Assembly (NCBI RefSeq): GCF_003614435.1
Contig: NZ_CP025546.1
Span: 2,790,001-2,854,000, forward strand
From: Mycobacterium paragordonae
GTDB lineage: Bacteria; Actinomycetota; Actinomycetes; Mycobacteriales; Mycobacteriaceae
Direction: 5' to 3'
DNA length: 64,000 nucleotides
Part shown: positions 53,579 to 64,000 of the stretch, in pieces
How the letters are laid out: every line of letters starts with the position of its first letter
Position numbering within the stretch: position 1 is the first letter of the stretch
Made by a program: the position numbers and the translations under genes
The notes under the pieces: generated by a model
What the model was told of the DNA's origin: nothing
The model's database searches: none
What the model saw: only the letters and a program-made list of their open reading frames with translations

Positions 53579-56500
53579 GCCGACGCGACTGCTTCCCCCG
53601 CCAGCTCCTCGTACAGCAGGTCGGCCAGGCTGCGCACCGTGGTGTTGATGTTGGTAGCGGTGATCCGGACACCCGTCTCGGACTCGATGCGGGTGCGCAG
53701 TTCCTGGCTGCTCAGCGAATCCAGGCCGTACTCGGTCAACATCTTGTCGACATCGATGGTCCGGCGCAGAATCAGCCCGATCTGCTCGGAGACCATGCGT
53801 CGCAACCGGGCCGGCCACTCCTCCTGCGGGAGCTTGTCCAATTCGCTGAGGAATTTGCTGTTCCCGCCGTGCTTCACGGTCGCCTTGAACGCCTCCGCGA
53901 ACGGACTGTGTTGGGCGAACGCGTTCAGCCACGGCGATCCGATGATGGGGGCGTAGCCGGTGTAGGCGCGGTTGTGCCGCAGCAGCGCCTCGAACGCATA
54001 GGCGCCCTCCTCCGGCTGGATGGCGTCGCCCGCCGCCTCGGCGAACGAGGTGGCGCGGCCGATCTCACCCCACGGCCCCCAGGCGATCGAGGTGGCCGGC
54101 AGACCCTGGGCCCGCCGCCAGTGGGTGAAGGCATCCAGCCAGCTGTTGGCCGCCGCGTAGGCACCCTGGCCGGGTGAACCCACCAGGGCTGCTGCCGAGG
54201 AGAACGAGCAGAACCAGTCCAGCGGCTGATCCGCTTCCATGTCTTGCACGGCTTCGTGCAGATTCCATGCGCCGTGCACTTTGGGCGCCCAGTCCCGGCG
54301 GATGAGTTCCTCGGTGATGTTGGGCAAGGTCGCGTCCTCGACCACGGCTGCCGCGTGCAGCACCCCGCGCAGCGGCAGACCCGTCGCGGTGGCGGTGGCC
54401 ACCAGCTTCTCCGCGGTACCGGCTTCGGCGATGTCGCCGCATTCCACCACCACGTCGGATCCGATGGACCGGACCAACTCGATTGTCTCCAAAGCCTTTT
54501 GGTTGGGCTGTGAACGTGAGGTGAGGACGATGCGGCCGGCGCCGGCGCTGGCCATCTTCTCGGCCAGGAACAGGCCGAGGCCGCCGAGGCCACCGGTGAT
54601 GATGTAGGAACCGTCGCCCCGGAAGACCGGCGCCTGCTCGGGTGGCATCACCACGCTGCTGCGCCCGACGTGCGGGACGTCGAGCACCAGCTTGCCGGTG
54701 TGTTCGGCCGCACCCATCACCCGGATCGCGGTGGCCGCGTCGGCCATCGGGTAGTGGGTGACCTCGGGCTTCGGCAGCACGCCGCCGGCGATCTGCTGAT
54801 AGACGGTGCTCAGCAGCTCGTGGACCTGCGCCGGGTGGCTCTCGGCCATCAGGGCCAGGTCGACACCGTAGAAGGCCAGGTTCTGCCGGAACGGGAACAG
54901 CTCCAGCCGGGTGTTGGAGTAGATGTCGCGCTTGCCGATCTCGATGAAGCGTCCGCCGAGGGCAAGCAGCTTGATCCCGGCCTGCTGAGCGGCGCCGGTC
55001 AGCGAGTTGAGCACGATGTCCACACCGTAACCGTCGGTGTCGCAACGGATCTGTTCGGCGAACTCGTTGCTGCGGGAGTCGTAGACGTGCTCGATTCCCA
55101 TGGCGCGCAACTTCTCCCGGCGCTCCGGGCTACCGGCCGTGGCGAAGATCTGGGCTCCGGCCGTGCGCGCGATGGCGATGGCCGCCTGCCCGACGCCGCC
55201 GGTGGCCGAGTGGATCAACACCTTGTCTCCGGACCGGATCCGGGCCAGGTCCGTCAGCCCGTACCAGGCGGTGGCGTACGCGGTGGTCGCGGCGGCCGCT
55301 TCGGCGTCGGTGATGTCGTCCGGCACGGGTGCGGCCAGGCGTGCGTCGCAGGTGACGAAGGTGGCCCAGCATCCGTTGGTGGACAGGCCGGCGACGCGAT
55401 CGCCCACCTTGAGGTCGGTCACCTCAGAGCCGACCGCGGTCACCACACCGCCGAAATCAAGACCCAGATCGGGTAGTTTCCCGTCGAAGGTCTGGTAGCG
55501 GCCGAACGTGGCCAGTACATCGGCGAAGTTGACGCTGGAGGCGCTGACCTCGACCTCGATCTCGCCCGGTCCCGGCGGCACCCGGTCGAATGCCGCGAAT
55601 TCCAGTGTTTCCAGGTCCCCCGGCGTGCGGATCTGCAGGCGCATGCCGGCGTCGGCGTGATCGACCACGGTCGAACGACGTTCCTCGGGCTGCAGGGGAG
55701 TGGGCAGCATCCGTGCGGTGTACCACTCGTCGTTGCGCCACGCGGTCTCGTCCTCGCCGGTGTTCTGCAGCAACTGCCGCGCCACCAGCTCGGCCCCGTG
55801 ATCGCCGAGGTCGTTCGGCAGGTCGATGTAGCTGACCTTCAGCTGCGGGTTCTCCGAACTGATCACCCGCAGCAGGCCACGCAGACCGCCCTGCTCGAGG
55901 TTGGGCTGGTCGTCGGCCAGCACCGTCTGGGCGTTGCGGGTCAACGCGTACAGCCGCGGCGGCGAGCCCAGCAACTCCGGGAGCTCACGGGCGATGCGCA
56001 CCACGTGCTCGACGTACTGCCCACCGCGGTCTCCCGCCTCGTTGACGGCGTTCTGCTGCGGCGCGGTAACCAGCACCACGCCGTGGAATGCGCCTTCCTG
56101 CAGTTGAGCGCGCAGTTGCCCGGCGTGCGCGGCGTGGTCGCCGGCAAACGGCCAGAACAGGGTGGTCGCCTGCGCGTCGTGCACCTTCAGCGCGTCCGTC
56201 AGTGCGGTGGCCGTCAGGTCGGCGGCATCCGAGGTGGTGACCAGCAGCCAGTTGCCGGGTTCGGTCACCGTGGTGTCGGGCAGCTCGCGCGGTTGCCATT
56301 CGATGGTCAGCAGGCGCTCGCCCAGAACACGATCGCGCTCGCTGTCCGGCGAAGCCCCGGTGCCCATCTGCAGGCCGCGCACCGTCATCAGGACGGTGCC
56401 GTGCTCGTCGACGATGTCCAGGTCGGCTTCCACGCCGCCGGCACCGCACGCCGTCACCGTCGCGTAGCAGTAGCGTGCATGCCGCGCCGAGCCGTAGCCG

Positions 56501-59500
56501 CGCAGACTGCGGATACTCAGCGGCAGCAGTAGGCCACCGTTGAGGGCGCTGCCCACACTGGGATGTGCGGCAACCGCCTGGAAGCAGGCGTCCAGCAACG
56601 CCGGGTGCACCACACCGTAGGTACCCTGCTGCGGGCGCAGCGGACCCGGCAGGGCCACCTCCGCCAGTACGGTGTTGCCGGCGTTCTCGGCGATGTGTGC
56701 GCCGCCGAGGCCCGCGAACGCCGGTCCCAGCCGGTGGCCGCGCTTGTCCATCCACTTGCGGATGTCGTCGCCGTCCACCGGGCGCGGGTGGTTTGCCAGC
56801 AGCTCGCTCAGGTTGAGGGCGGGCGGGTGGTCCGCCGGGTCGGCCGCATGCAGCACCGCCGTGGCCTGCCGCTCGTAGCGCCCTTCGCGGTTGCTCTCGA
56901 CCGTGAAGTCGACGACGTCGGGGCCCTGGAATGTCGCGGTGATGCCGACCGGAGTCTGCTGGTCCAGCGGCAGCGACTGCTCGAAGCGCAGGTCCCGCAC
57001 CTCCGCCGCGTCGCCGAGGACGGTGCGGGCCGCGACCAGCGCCATCTCGCAGTAGGCCGCGCCGGGCAGCACGTCGGCATTACGGATCTGGTGATCGCCG
57101 AGCCAGGGCAGCGCGTCGGTACCCACCTCGCCCTGCCAGACGTGGCGCTCCGGCTCCTCGGGCAGCCGCACGTGCACGCCCATCAGGGGATGCGCGGGCA
57201 CCAGCGCGCTGCGGCGCGCCACCGAATCCAGGCCGCTGGTCGCCAGGAACAGCGACCGCTGACTCCAGGTGGGCAGCGGCGCGTCCAGCAGCCGTCCGTC
57301 GGGGTAGAGCACCGCCCAGTCGAGCGCGGCGCCCGCGGCATACAGGTCGCCCAGCAGCCCACGCAGGCCGTGCGGCAGGGGTTGTTCGCGGCGCATGCTC
57401 GCCAGCGCGGCGGCCGCCTTGTCCAGGCTGCGCGCGGTCTGGTCGACCGCGTTCGTCAGCAGCGGGTGCGGGGACAGCTCGGTGAACACCCGGAAGTCGT
57501 CCTCGAGCGCGGCCTGCACCGCGGCGGCGAAGCGCACCGTGTGGCGCAGGTTGTCCGCCCAGTAGCCGGCGTCGCAGTACGGTTCCTCGCGCGGGTCGAA
57601 CGAGGTGGCCGAGTAGTAGGGCACCTCCGGCTCGAGCGGCTCGATGTCGGCCAGCACCTCGTAGAGTTCGTCCAGGATCGGGTCGACCTGCGGCGAGTGC
57701 GACGCCACGTCCACGGCCACTTCGCGGGCCATCACGCCGCGTTCCTCCCAGGCCGCGACGAGGTCGCGCACGGACTGGGTGTCGCCGCCGATCACGGTGG
57801 ACTGCGGCGAGGCGACCACGGCCACCACGACGTCGCTGACGCCGCGGGCCACCAGTTGGGTGATCACTTCCTCGGCGGGTAATTCGACCGACGCCATGGC
57901 GCCGGCGCCGGAGATGCGGGTCATCAGCTTGGAGCGACGGCAGATCACCTTCACGCCGTCTTCCAGCGACAATGCGCCGGCGACGACGGAGGCGGCGGAC
58001 TCACCCAGCGAGTGGCCGATGACCGCGCCGGGGTTGGCGCCGTAGGACTTCATCGCCGCGGCCAGTGCCACCTGCATGGCGAAAATGGTGGGCTGCACGC
58101 GGTCGATGCCCGTCACCTTCTCGGGCGCGGTCATGGCCTCGGTGACCGAGAAGCCGGACTCGGCGGCGATCAGCGGCTCGATCTCGGCGACCCTGGCCGC
58201 GAACACCGGCTCGGTGGCGAGCAGGTCCTTGCCCATCTCGGCCCACTGGGATCCCTGTCCGGAGAACACCCAGACCGGCCCCTTGTCATCCTGTCCTGTG
58301 GCGGGCGGGTAGGGCACCTCGCCTTTGGCGACCTCGCGCAGCGCCTCGATCAGCTGAGCGCGGCTGTCGGCGATGACGGTGGCGCGCACCGCGCGCGGAG
58401 TACGCCGGCGGGCCAGGGTGTACGCCAGGTCCCTGATGTCCAGGTCCTCCTGGGTGTCCACCCAATCGGCGAGCCGTGTGGCCGTCTGGTGCAGGCCATC
58501 TTCGGAGCTCGCTGAGATCGGGAAGATCCGGGCGCCCTGCAGCGCGGGTGCGCCCTCCGGCTCGACGGTCTTGGGGGCCCGCGGTTCCGGTGCCTGCTCG
58601 ATCACGGCGTGCACGTTGGTGCCCGAGAAGCCGTACGACGACACCGCGGCCCGCCGCGGCGTCGACTCGTCGTCCCGGGGCCAGGGTGTGTTCTCTTGCG
58701 GCACAAAGAGATTGGTCTCAATCTCGGCGAACTTGTCCGGCAGCTGGGTGAAATGCAGGTTCTGCGGGATCACCCCGTGCTGCACGGCCAGCACGGCCTT
58801 CATCATGCCGAGCGCACCAGCGGCCGACTGGGTGTGTCCGAAGTTGGTCTTCACCGACGCCAGGGCGCACGGCCCGGTGGTGCCGTAGACCTCGGCGAGG
58901 CTGGCGTATTCGATCGGGTCGCCGATCGGCGTGCCGGTGCCGTGTGCCTCGACCATCCCGATGGTGGTGGGGTCGACGTCGCCGGCGGCCAGTGCAGCCC
59001 GGTAGGCCGACACCTGCGCGGGCAGCGACGGCGTGACGATGTTGACGGTGCGACCGTCCTGGTTGGCCGCCGTGCCGCGGATCACCGCAAGGATCCGGTC
59101 CCCGTCGCGCTGGGCGTCCGCGAGGCGCTTGAGCAGCAGCATGACGGCGCCCTCACCCGACACGAACCCGTCCGCGTTCACGTCGAACGCGTGGCAGTGT
59201 CCGGTGGCCGACAACATGCCGATGGCAGAACCCGACGCGGCCTTGCGCGGCTCCAGCGTCACCGAGGCGCCGCCGGCGAGCGCGATGTCGCTCTCGCCGT
59301 CGTGCAGGCTCTGGCACGCCAGGTGGATGGCCGACAGGCCGGAGGAACACGCGGTATCGACCGTCATCGCCGGACCGCTCAGGCCCATGGCGTAGGAGAC
59401 CCGGCCGGAGCCCATTGCGAAGCTGTTGCCCATGTAGCCGTACGGGCCGCTCAGGGTGTCGGCATCCGCGTGCATGAACAGGTAGTCGTCGTGCATCAGA

Positions 59501-59880
59501 CCGACGAACACGCCGGTCTGGACGGCGGTCAGCGCGTCGCGGGTGAGACCGGCGTGCTCCATGGCCTCCCAGGACGTCTGCAACAGCAAGCGGTGCTGCG
59601 GGTCCATCTCGGTGGCTTCCCGCTCGGTGATGCCGAAGAATTCGGGGTCGAAGTCGGCGACGTCGTCCAGGAAGGCGCCCCACTTGCAGACCGTCCGGCC
59701 CGGCACGCCCGGCTCGGGGTCGTAGAACTCCTCGACGTCCCAGCGGTGAGAGGGAACCTCGGTGACAAAGTCGTCGCCGCGTAGCAATGCTTCCCACAAC
59801 TGCTCCGGGGAGTCGATGCCTCCCGGCAGTCTGCACGCCATACCGATGACGGCAACCGGAGTGACACCCGTCCTGTCCAC
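53575..59880 (-). CDS. pks5: Mycocerosic-type polyketide synthase Pks5
   Basis: 2101 residues, close to the 2108 I recall for M. tuberculosis Pks5. Iterative type I PKS with KS ([14 protein letters not shown], Cys at about 177), AT ([10 protein letters not shown], Ser at about 624), DH ([16 protein letters not shown], catalytic His at about 928, with Asn in place of the usual Gly), ER ([15 protein letters not shown], about 1562), KR ([14 protein letters not shown], about 1761) and ACP ([12 protein letters not shown], phosphopantetheine Ser at about 2051). The full KR-DH-ER set predicts saturated, methyl-branched acids from methylmalonyl-CoA, the fatty acids of LOS. No thioesterase is present, so release needs a Pap acyltransferase. 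Starts ATG-GAC at 59880 after a long upstream region; overlaps the GT1 gene by 4 bp. Confidence 0.96.
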   Translation of the reverse strand: MDRTGVTPVAVIGMACRLPGGIDSPEQLWEALLRGDDFVTEVPSHRWDVEEFYDPEPGVPGRTVCKWGAFLDDVADFDPEFFGITEREATEMDPQHRLLLQTSWEAMEHAGLTRDALTAVQTGVFVGLMHDDYLFMHADADTLSGPYGYMGNSFAMGSGRVSYAMGLSGPAMTVDTACSSGLSAIHLACQSLHDGESDIALAGGASVTLEPRKAASGSAIGMLSATGHCHAFDVNADGFVSGEGAVMLLLKRLADAQRDGDRILAVIRGTAANQDGRTVNIVTPSLPAQVSAYRAALAAGDVDPTTIGMVEAHGTGTPIGDPIEYASLAEVYGTTGPCALASVKTNFGHTQSAAGALGMMKAVLAVQHGVIPQNLHFTQLPDKFAEIETNLFVPQENTPWPRDDESTPRRAAVSSYGFSGTNVHAVIEQAPEPRAPKTVEPEGAPALQGARIFPISASSEDGLHQTATRLADWVDTQEDLDIRDLAYTLARRRTPRAVRATVIADSRAQLIEALREVAKGEVPYPPATGQDDKGPVWVFSGQGSQWAEMGKDLLATEPVFAARVAEIEPLIAAESGFSVTEAMTAPEKVTGIDRVQPTIFAMQVALAAAMKSYGANPGAVIGHSLGESAASVVAGALSLEDGVKVICRRSKLMTRISGAGAMASVELPAEEVITQLVARGVSDVVVAVVASPQSTVIGGDTQSVRDLVAAWEERGVMAREVAVDVASHSPQVDPILDELYEVLADIEPLEPEVPYYSATSFDPREEPYCDAGYWADNLRHTVRFAAAVQAALEDDFRVFTELSPHPLLTNAVDQTARSLDKAAAALASMRREQPLPHGLRGLLGDLYAAGAALDWAVLYPDGRLLDAPLPTWSQRSLFLATSGLDSVARRSALVPAHPLMGVHVRLPEEPERHVWQGEVGTDALPWLGDHQIRNADVLPGAAYCEMALVAARTVLGDAAEVRDLRFEQSLPLDQQTPVGITATFQGPDVVDFTVESNREGRYERQATAVLHAADPADHPPALNLSELLANHPRPVDGDDIRKWMDKRGHRLGPAFAGLGGAHIAENAGNTVLAEVALPGPLRPQQGTYGVVHPALLDACFQAVAAHPSVGSALNGGLLLPLSIRSLRGYGSARHARYCYATVTACGAGGVEADLDIVDEHGTVLMTVRGLQMGTGASPDSERDRVLGERLLTIEWQPRELPDTTVTEPGNWLLVTTSDAADLTATALTDALKVHDAQATTLFWPFAGDHAAHAGQLRAQLQEGAFHGVVLVTAPQQNAVNEAGDRGGQYVEHVVRIARELPELLGSPPRLYALTRNAQTVLADDQPNLEQGGLRGLLRVISSENPQLKVSYIDLPNDLGDHGAELVARQLLQNTGEDETAWRNDEWYTARMLPTPLQPEERRSTVVDHADAGMRLQIRTPGDLETLEFAAFDRVPPGPGEIEVEVSASSVNFADVLATFGRYQTFDGKLPDLGLDFGGVVTAVGSEVTDLKVGDRVAGLSTNGCWATFVTCDARLAAPVPDDITDAEAAAATTAYATAWYGLTDLARIRSGDKVLIHSATGGVGQAAIAIARTAGAQIFATAGSPERREKLRAMGIEHVYDSRSNEFAEQIRCDTDGYGVDIVLNSLTGAAQQAGIKLLALGGRFIEIGKRDIYSNTRLELFPFRQNLAFYGVDLALMAESHPAQVHELLSTVYQQIAGGVLPKPEVTHYPMADAATAIRVMGAAEHTGKLVLDVPHVGRSSVVMPPEQAPVFRGDGSYIITGGLGGLGLFLAEKMASAGAGRIVLTSRSQPNQKALETIELVRSIGSDVVVECGDIAEAGTAEKLVATATATGLPLRGVLHAAAVVEDATLPNITEELIRRDWAPKVHGAWNLHEAVQDMEADQPLDWFCSFSSAAALVGSPGQGAYAAANSWLDAFTHWRRAQGLPATSIAWGPWGEIGRATSFAEAAGDAIQPEEGAYAFEALLRHNRAYTGYAPIIGSPWLNAFAQHSPFAEAFKATVKHGGNSKFLSELDKLPQEEWPARLRRMVSEQIGLILRRTIDVDKMLTEYGLDSLSSQELRTRIESETGVRITATNINTTVRSLADLLYEELAGEAVASA

Positions 59881-60770
59881 GTCTTCACCTCTCCATACCC
59901 GCGTCCATGCCCGCGCGGCCTGCCCGGCCTCGGTTCAGCTTTGCCCAGCGATCAGCTCGAATCTTGATTCGCTTGCGGGTTGCCGCTGCGCTGCGCGAGC
60001 GAGCGAACCCGTCGATCAAGCCCTGCCCCCGCGCCGAAGCCAACCTCACATTCATGAGGTGTTCGAAGCGTATCCGGTTTGCTCGGTCGATGTGGAAAAA
60101 TCGTGCAGACGTACAAGAATTGTGCGTACCCTCACCCGGCCGTCGGCGGTGGCCCGCAGGGCCCGGCCAAGCCGGCGAACGCGCCTGGATCAGCGGGCTG
60201 TGGGCAAGGTGGCGGAGGAACTGAAATGGCGCCGGGGTGCCGGTCAGTTGCTTAAAACCGCTGGTGAAAGGCGTGCGGCTCGGCATGTAGTGGGTGCGCG
60301 CTCCGCCCCGGAGTGCCTCTTCCTGCTCCGCGGACCGGTAGCGGAGTTGGCGGTCGGATCGGCTCCCCGCAGCAGGACTTCACTAGAGTAAACGGGGGTC
60401 CGGTGCCTCTGTTCGTAAGGAGGAACCGCCGAAACGGCCGGTCCGGAGATCGTAGCTACCGGTTGGTAGTGCGGGCCGTACGGAGGGCGACATTCCGCCT
60501 GTCGGCGGCACTGGCGGCACCGGGGGGCGCGGCGTCCGCCACCGGTGCAGTTGAGCGGATTTTCCGAAACCGCCCACACGCCGGGGCGTGGCGTCATACA
60601 CTTCGATTCTCAGTACCGCTGCTTCGGAGCAAGCGCGGCGCTACCGCAGGATGTTGCTGACGGTTCTTGTCAACGTCACAACATTGGTCACGGCATTTCT
60701 ATTTCCGTGCGTTCAATTGTGCTTTTTATGGCGCTTGTATGCGGTTCTTGTTTCACGCCCATTCAATTTT
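59881..60770. other. Upstream region of pks5
   Basis: About 890 bases without a convincing gene between the papA terminator and pks5. It should carry the pks5 promoter, read on the minus strand. A less GC-rich patch at 60040-60130 contains GTACGCACAATTCTTGTACG (minus strand), where the GTAC ends suggest a palindromic operator; this is only a suggestion. Frames up to 118 codons exist on both strands, but they are Arg/Pro-rich and look like translation of GC-rich noncoding DNA. Confidence 0.4.
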
Positions 60771-60810
60771 ACGGCCCCGCCATCCGGATCACTCCGGACG
60801 ACGGGGCCGT
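60771..60810 (-). terminator. Hairpin downstream of papA
   Basis: A perfect 9-bp stem, ACGGCCCCG (60771-60779) with CGGGGCCGT (60802-60810), encloses a 22-base loop that itself holds two TCCGGA half-sites. It starts 11 bases after the papA stop. No T-run follows on the minus strand, as is common for mycobacterial hairpin terminators. It separates the papA transcript from pks5. Confidence 0.7.
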
Positions 60811-60821
60811 AGAACAAAGGG

Positions 60822-62267
60822 CTATTGCGCCAGCTGAACCGCGGCCTTCGCGTACTGACCTTCGCAGGCACGGGCGAACACGGACTTGAGAACCTCAAGG
60901 TAACGAGTCACCGATTCGCGAGCGACCGGGTTGTTCGGGAAGTTCACCATGATGGAAACCTCGTCGAAAAGCCGGATCACCGAGAAGTACAGATAGGCCG
61001 GATTCCGGCCGTCGTTGTAAGCCGTGGCATTTGCACCCTTCAGAGCGGTGGCGACCACGGCGGAAAGCGGCGGCAGGCCGGCGTCCATGTAATTCGTCAT
61101 GAAGAACTGTGACGAATTCCGCTTGAGCCAGGGTGCCAATTCCAGAACCCGCTCGTACGGCACGTTCGCCATGTCCATGTTGTCATCGAATGACGCCTGG
61201 GTGGAGCGAGCGGTTTCCTCGAAGGAATTCGGGTCGATGGCGACCGTGAAAGGCACCGCGCCGGTGAACCAGCCCATCGACAGGTACTCCTCGGGCGAAT
61301 TCCGCTTGTCGACCGGAGTCATGCCGTTGTACGTTTCCTGGCCGGTCAGTTCGTAGTGGGCCAGGGCGACACAGCCGAACAGACCGCCGCTGAATCGGGC
61401 ATTCGCCGCCATGCAGGTGGCCTCGAACTTCGCCGTTTGCTGCGGGGTCATCAGCTTCTCGATCATGATGTCGCCACCGCACGCGTGCGACTGCTCACCC
61501 AGCGGCAACGGGAACTCCGGCAGGCCGCCGCCGTTGTTCTCGGCGAAGTCGATCCATTTGCGGACCTCGGGGGTGTCCAGCGTCGCCTCGGCCGAGATTT
61601 TCGCTTCCCGAATGCAGAAGTTGTCGTGGCTGCCCGGTTCCGGCATGACCAGCGGCGGTTTGCCCTCGAGCAGCGCGCGGTAGTTGGTCAGGATTTCGAC
61701 GTACAGCGACGAAACCACGGCCGGGTCGCAATGCAGGTGGTCGACGATCGCGAAGAGCGAGCAGTGGTTTTCGTGCTGGATCAAACCGAAGCGGAAGCAG
61801 TCCCATTCCAGCGGAGGCGGCGTGGAAACGACGAGTTCCCGCCATTCCGGCTGGGTCATTTCGCCGTGCTGCACCGGCGCGAGCTGAATGTCGCGCGGGT
61901 TTTGAATCTTGTGCCGAACAATGTCCTTCGGGCCATTGTATTCAAACCAGCTGCGGTATGTTTCGTGCCGCCGGACGTGTGCATTGATCACGTGCGTCAT
62001 GGTCCGGATATCGCACTTGCCCGGAATCTCCCAGGAACCCATTACCAACCGGGAATAATCGAGGCCACGCTCACCGAATTCCACATAGCCGCGCAAATGG
62101 CCGGCCTGCATGGAACTGGGCGGCACGTCGACTACGGGTGCTTTTGCAGCTTTCGCGCGCGATGCCGGTGTTGGCTGCCAGGTGACGATCGAACCCGGGC
62201 CGGGCTCCCAGTCGTAGACGATTCCTACGCCGAGAGTGACGTCTGCTGATCCCCCGCCTATGATCAC
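60822..62267 (-). CDS. PapA-type acyltransferase of the LOS locus
   Basis: 481 residues from GTG 62267, chosen because GAGGAGGA lies just upstream (62271-62278); the frame reaches TTG 62297. The catalytic motif HxxxD is H177-L-H-C-D181 (VDHLHCDPAVV), with Pro in place of the usual Gly after Asp, a variation I associate with PapA1/A3-type trehalose acyltransferases. SMGWFTGAVPFTV and SQFFMTNYMDAGLPPLS are the conserved PapA regions. It sits between two pks5-type genes, the arrangement of LOS-producing mycobacteria, where the Pap protein moves polymethyl-branched acids onto trehalose. It is 55 bp downstream of the second PKS gene on the same strand, so they are probably co-transcribed. papA3/papA4-like naming is uncertain. 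Confidence 0.88.
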   Translation of the reverse strand: MIIGGGSADVTLGVGIVYDWEPGPGSIVTWQPTPASRAKAAKAPVVDVPPSSMQAGHLRGYVEFGERGLDYSRLVMGSWEIPGKCDIRTMTHVINAHVRRHETYRSWFEYNGPKDIVRHKIQNPRDIQLAPVQHGEMTQPEWRELVVSTPPPLEWDCFRFGLIQHENHCSLFAIVDHLHCDPAVVSSLYVEILTNYRALLEGKPPLVMPEPGSHDNFCIREAKISAEATLDTPEVRKWIDFAENNGGGLPEFPLPLGEQSHACGGDIMIEKLMTPQQTAKFEATCMAANARFSGGLFGCVALAHYELTGQETYNGMTPVDKRNSPEEYLSMGWFTGAVPFTVAIDPNSFEETARSTQASFDDNMDMANVPYERVLELAPWLKRNSSQFFMTNYMDAGLPPLSAVVATALKGANATAYNDGRNPAYLYFSVIRLFDEVSIMVNFPNNPVARESVTRYLEVLKSVFARACEGQYAKAAVQLAQ

Positions 62268-62322
62268 GCTTCCTCCTCGATTTCTGCCGACTGCCAAGCA
62301 GCGGCGCTTGGTCTTTTCTACC

Positions 62323-64000
62323 TCATACAGGTGTTGCTGCGTCGCCTTTTGATGTCAATTGCTCGTAAAGGTGATCTGCCAAGCCCCGAACGGTCGTGAT
62401 GTCGGTTGTCGTGACGCGGATCTTGACCTCTGACTCGATATGGGTGCGCAGTTCCAGGTTGCCCAGCGAGTCCATGCCGAACTCGGAAATCGGCCGGTCG
62501 ACGTCGACGGACCGGCGCAGGATCAGGCCCACCTGCTCCGAAATCATCCGGCGCAGCCGGGCCGGCCATTCCTCGCGGTCCAGTTCGGCGAGTTCGGCCA
62601 AGAACTTGCTGCCGCCCGACCGGCCCTTGCCGGCGGACTTGAAGGCCTCGGCAAACGGAGTGCGCTGAGCGAAGGCGGTGAGCCAGGCTGACCCGATGAC
62701 CGGTGCGTAGCCGGTGTACGGCCGGTTGTGCCGCAACAGTGCCTCGAAGGCGTAGGCGCCCTCCTCCGGCTCGATCGCATCGCCCGAGGTTTCGGCGAAG
62801 TCGGTGCCGCGGCCGATCTCGGCCCAGGCGCCCCAGGCGATCGAGGTGGCCGGCAGTCCCTGGGCGCGGCGCCACAGGGTGAAGGCGTCCAGCCAGCTGT
62901 TGGCCGCGGCGTACGCGCCCTGGCCCGGTGAACCGGCCAGTGCTGCCGCCGAGGAGAACGAGCAGAACCAGTCGAGGTCATGTCCCTCGGTGGCCTCGTG
63001 CAGCTGCCAGGCGCCGCGGACCTTCGGCGCCCAGTCGCGCTCGATGAGTTCCTCGGTGATGTTGGGCAAGGTGGCGTCCTCGACCACGGCGGCTCCGTGC
63101 AGCACGCCGCGCAGCGGCAGGCCGGTGGCGGTGGCGGCGGACACCAGCCGCTGCGCGGTGCCGGGTTCGGCGATGTCGCCGCATTCCACGACGACGTCGG
63201 CGCCGATCGAGCGGACCATTTCGATGGTCTCCAGCGCCTTCTGGCTGGGCTGGGAGCGCGAGCTGAGCACGATTCGGCCGGCTCCCGCGCCGGCGATCTT
63301 CTCGGCCAGGAAGAGTCCCAGGCCGCCGAGACCGCCGGTGATGATGTAGGAGCTGTCGGCGCGGAAGACCTGAGCCTGTTCCGGCGGGAGCACGACGCTG
63401 CTGCGGCCCGCATGCGGGACGTCGAGGATCAGCTTGCCGGTGTGCTCGGCGGCACCCATGATCCGGACGGCGGTCGCTGCCTCGGCCAACGGGTAGTGGG
63501 TGGCTTCGGGCATCGGCAGTACGCCGTTGGCGGTCTGCTCGTAGACCTTCTGCAAAAGCCCCCGAACCTGGGCGGGATGCGTCCGCGACATCAAGGCCAG
63601 GTCGACGCCGAAGAACGCGAGGTTCTGCCGGAACGGGAACAGGCCGACCTTGGTGTCCTGATAGATGTCCAGCTTGCCGATCTCGACGAACCGTCCACCC
63701 ATGGCCAGCAGCCTGATCCCGGCCAGTTGTGCGGCACCGGTCACCGAGTTCAGCACGATGTCGACGCCGTAGCCGTCGGTGTCGTTGCGGATCTGCTCGG
63801 CGAACTCGGTGCTGCGGGAGTCGTAGACGTGCTCGATGCCCATGTCGCGCAGAATCTGCCGGCGCTTCTCGCTGCCGGCGGTGGCGAAGATCTCGGCGCC
63901 GGCGGCGCGCGCGATCGCGATGGCCGCCTGGCCCACCCCACCCGTGCCGGAGTGGATGAGCACCTTGTCGCCGGAGCGGATCCGGGCCAGGTCCTGCAGG
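62323..64000 (-). CDS. Second Pks5-type polyketide synthase, C-terminal part (partial)
   Basis: The frame is open to the window edge, so only the last 559 or so residues are seen: the ER domain from [22 protein letters not shown] ([17 protein letters not shown]), and ACP ([12 protein letters not shown], Ser attachment site). It is highly similar to Pks5 (53575-59880) through ER and KR, with long identical stretches such as [10 protein letters not shown] and [17 protein letters not shown]. It diverges in the ACP and the C-terminus (SKGDAATPV versus GEAVASA). This is the paralogue called pks5_1 or pks5-2 in LOS-producing species. It lies just before papA. Its KS-AT-DH part lies to the right of the window. 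Confidence 0.92.
   Translation of the reverse strand, partial: LQDLARIRSGDKVLIHSGTGGVGQAAIAIARAAGAEIFATAGSEKRRQILRDMGIEHVYDSRSTEFAEQIRNDTDGYGVDIVLNSVTGAAQLAGIRLLAMGGRFVEIGKLDIYQDTKVGLFPFRQNLAFFGVDLALMSRTHPAQVRGLLQKVYEQTANGVLPMPEATHYPLAEAATAVRIMGAAEHTGKLILDVPHAGRSSVVLPPEQAQVFRADSSYIITGGLGGLGLFLAEKIAGAGAGRIVLSSRSQPSQKALETIEMVRSIGADVVVECGDIAEPGTAQRLVSAATATGLPLRGVLHGAAVVEDATLPNITEELIERDWAPKVRGAWQLHEATEGHDLDWFCSFSSAAALAGSPGQGAYAAANSWLDAFTLWRRAQGLPATSIAWGAWAEIGRGTDFAETSGDAIEPEEGAYAFEALLRHNRPYTGYAPVIGSAWLTAFAQRTPFAEAFKSAGKGRSGGSKFLAELAELDREEWPARLRRMISEQVGLILRRSVDVDRPISEFGMDSLGNLELRTHIESEVKIRVTTTDITTVRGLADHLYEQLTSKGDAATPV

Noticed and set aside
56563..57882. 439-codon plus-strand frame opposite pks5
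   Set aside because: Antisense to the AT-DH part of pks5; composition typical of GC-rich antisense frames.
58609..59784. 391-codon plus-strand frame opposite the pks5 KS domain
   Set aside because: Antisense shadow of a catalytic domain with all motifs intact on the other strand.
60244..60660. Several 70-118 codon frames upstream of pks5
   Set aside because: Low-complexity Arg/Pro/Gly translations on both strands without motifs; judged noncoding.
1..64000. CRISPR array, toxin-antitoxin or phage-defence genes
   Set aside because: No regularly spaced repeat array and no protein with Cas, nuclease, toxin or antitoxin motifs was found; the island is sugar and lipid metabolism.

Overview
This is high-GC actinobacterial DNA from a slow-growing Mycobacterium. 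The left edge reads mutB (3' end), meaB, lipL and a dodecin gene. The right edge reads fadD25, mmpL12, a methyltransferase, GT1 glycosyltransferases and pks5. This is the gene order I recall for the lipooligosaccharide (LOS) region of M. tuberculosis (about Rv1493 to Rv1527c), but here it is in the longer form of LOS-producing species such as M. canettii and M. kansasii. Two pks5-type genes flank a papA gene, and a large sugar-modification island lies between lipL and fadD25. I cannot name the species from sequence alone.

Layout. 1-2.6 kb: conserved core (methylmalonyl-CoA mutase end, MeaB chaperone, LipL esterase). 2.7-12.4 kb: acyltransferase-3 gene, polytopic membrane protein coupled to dodecin, an IS1081-like IS256-family element next to a truncated GtrA gene, an OafA-like acyltransferase with SGNH domain, a TylF-type O-methyltransferase and a CDP-glucose 4,6-dehydratase-like gene. 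13.0-16.9 kb: operon of an FAD/GMC oxidoreductase carrying a 4Fe-4S motif, an SDR and a Wzx-like flippase. 17.1-28.0 kb: glycosyltransferases, two FkbM methyltransferases, gmdA-epiA (GDP-mannose to GDP-fucose type chemistry), and a second IS256-family element that cleanly interrupts a GT2 gene with an 8-bp target duplication. 28.1-37.6 kb: GtrA-GT2 fusion, large GT-C-like protein, GtrB, GtrA, GT2 and a second GT-C-like protein. 37.7-41.2 kb: methyltransferase, RgpF-like protein and two GT2 enzymes. 41.2-53.6 kb: condensation-fold acyltransferase, FadD25, MmpL12, methyltransferase, GT1, Gap-family protein, GT2, GT1. 53.6-64 kb: pks5, papA, and the ER-KR-ACP end of a second pks5-like gene that runs off the window.

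How it fits together (inference from family knowledge). FadD25 activates a fatty acid. The two Pks5-type enzymes elongate it with methylmalonyl units into polymethyl-branched acids, and MeaB/MutB sit in methylmalonyl-CoA metabolism. PapA-type enzymes esterify these acids onto a trehalose core. GT1, GT2 and GT4 enzymes extend the glycan with fucose-type, rhamnose-type and possibly CDP-derived sugars. The TylF, FkbM and class I methyltransferases and the OafA-like proteins decorate it. The Wzx-like protein, GtrA/GtrB, MmpL12 and Gap move lipid-linked intermediates or product across the membrane. IS insertions and several gene remnants show that the glycan part of the locus is evolving quickly.
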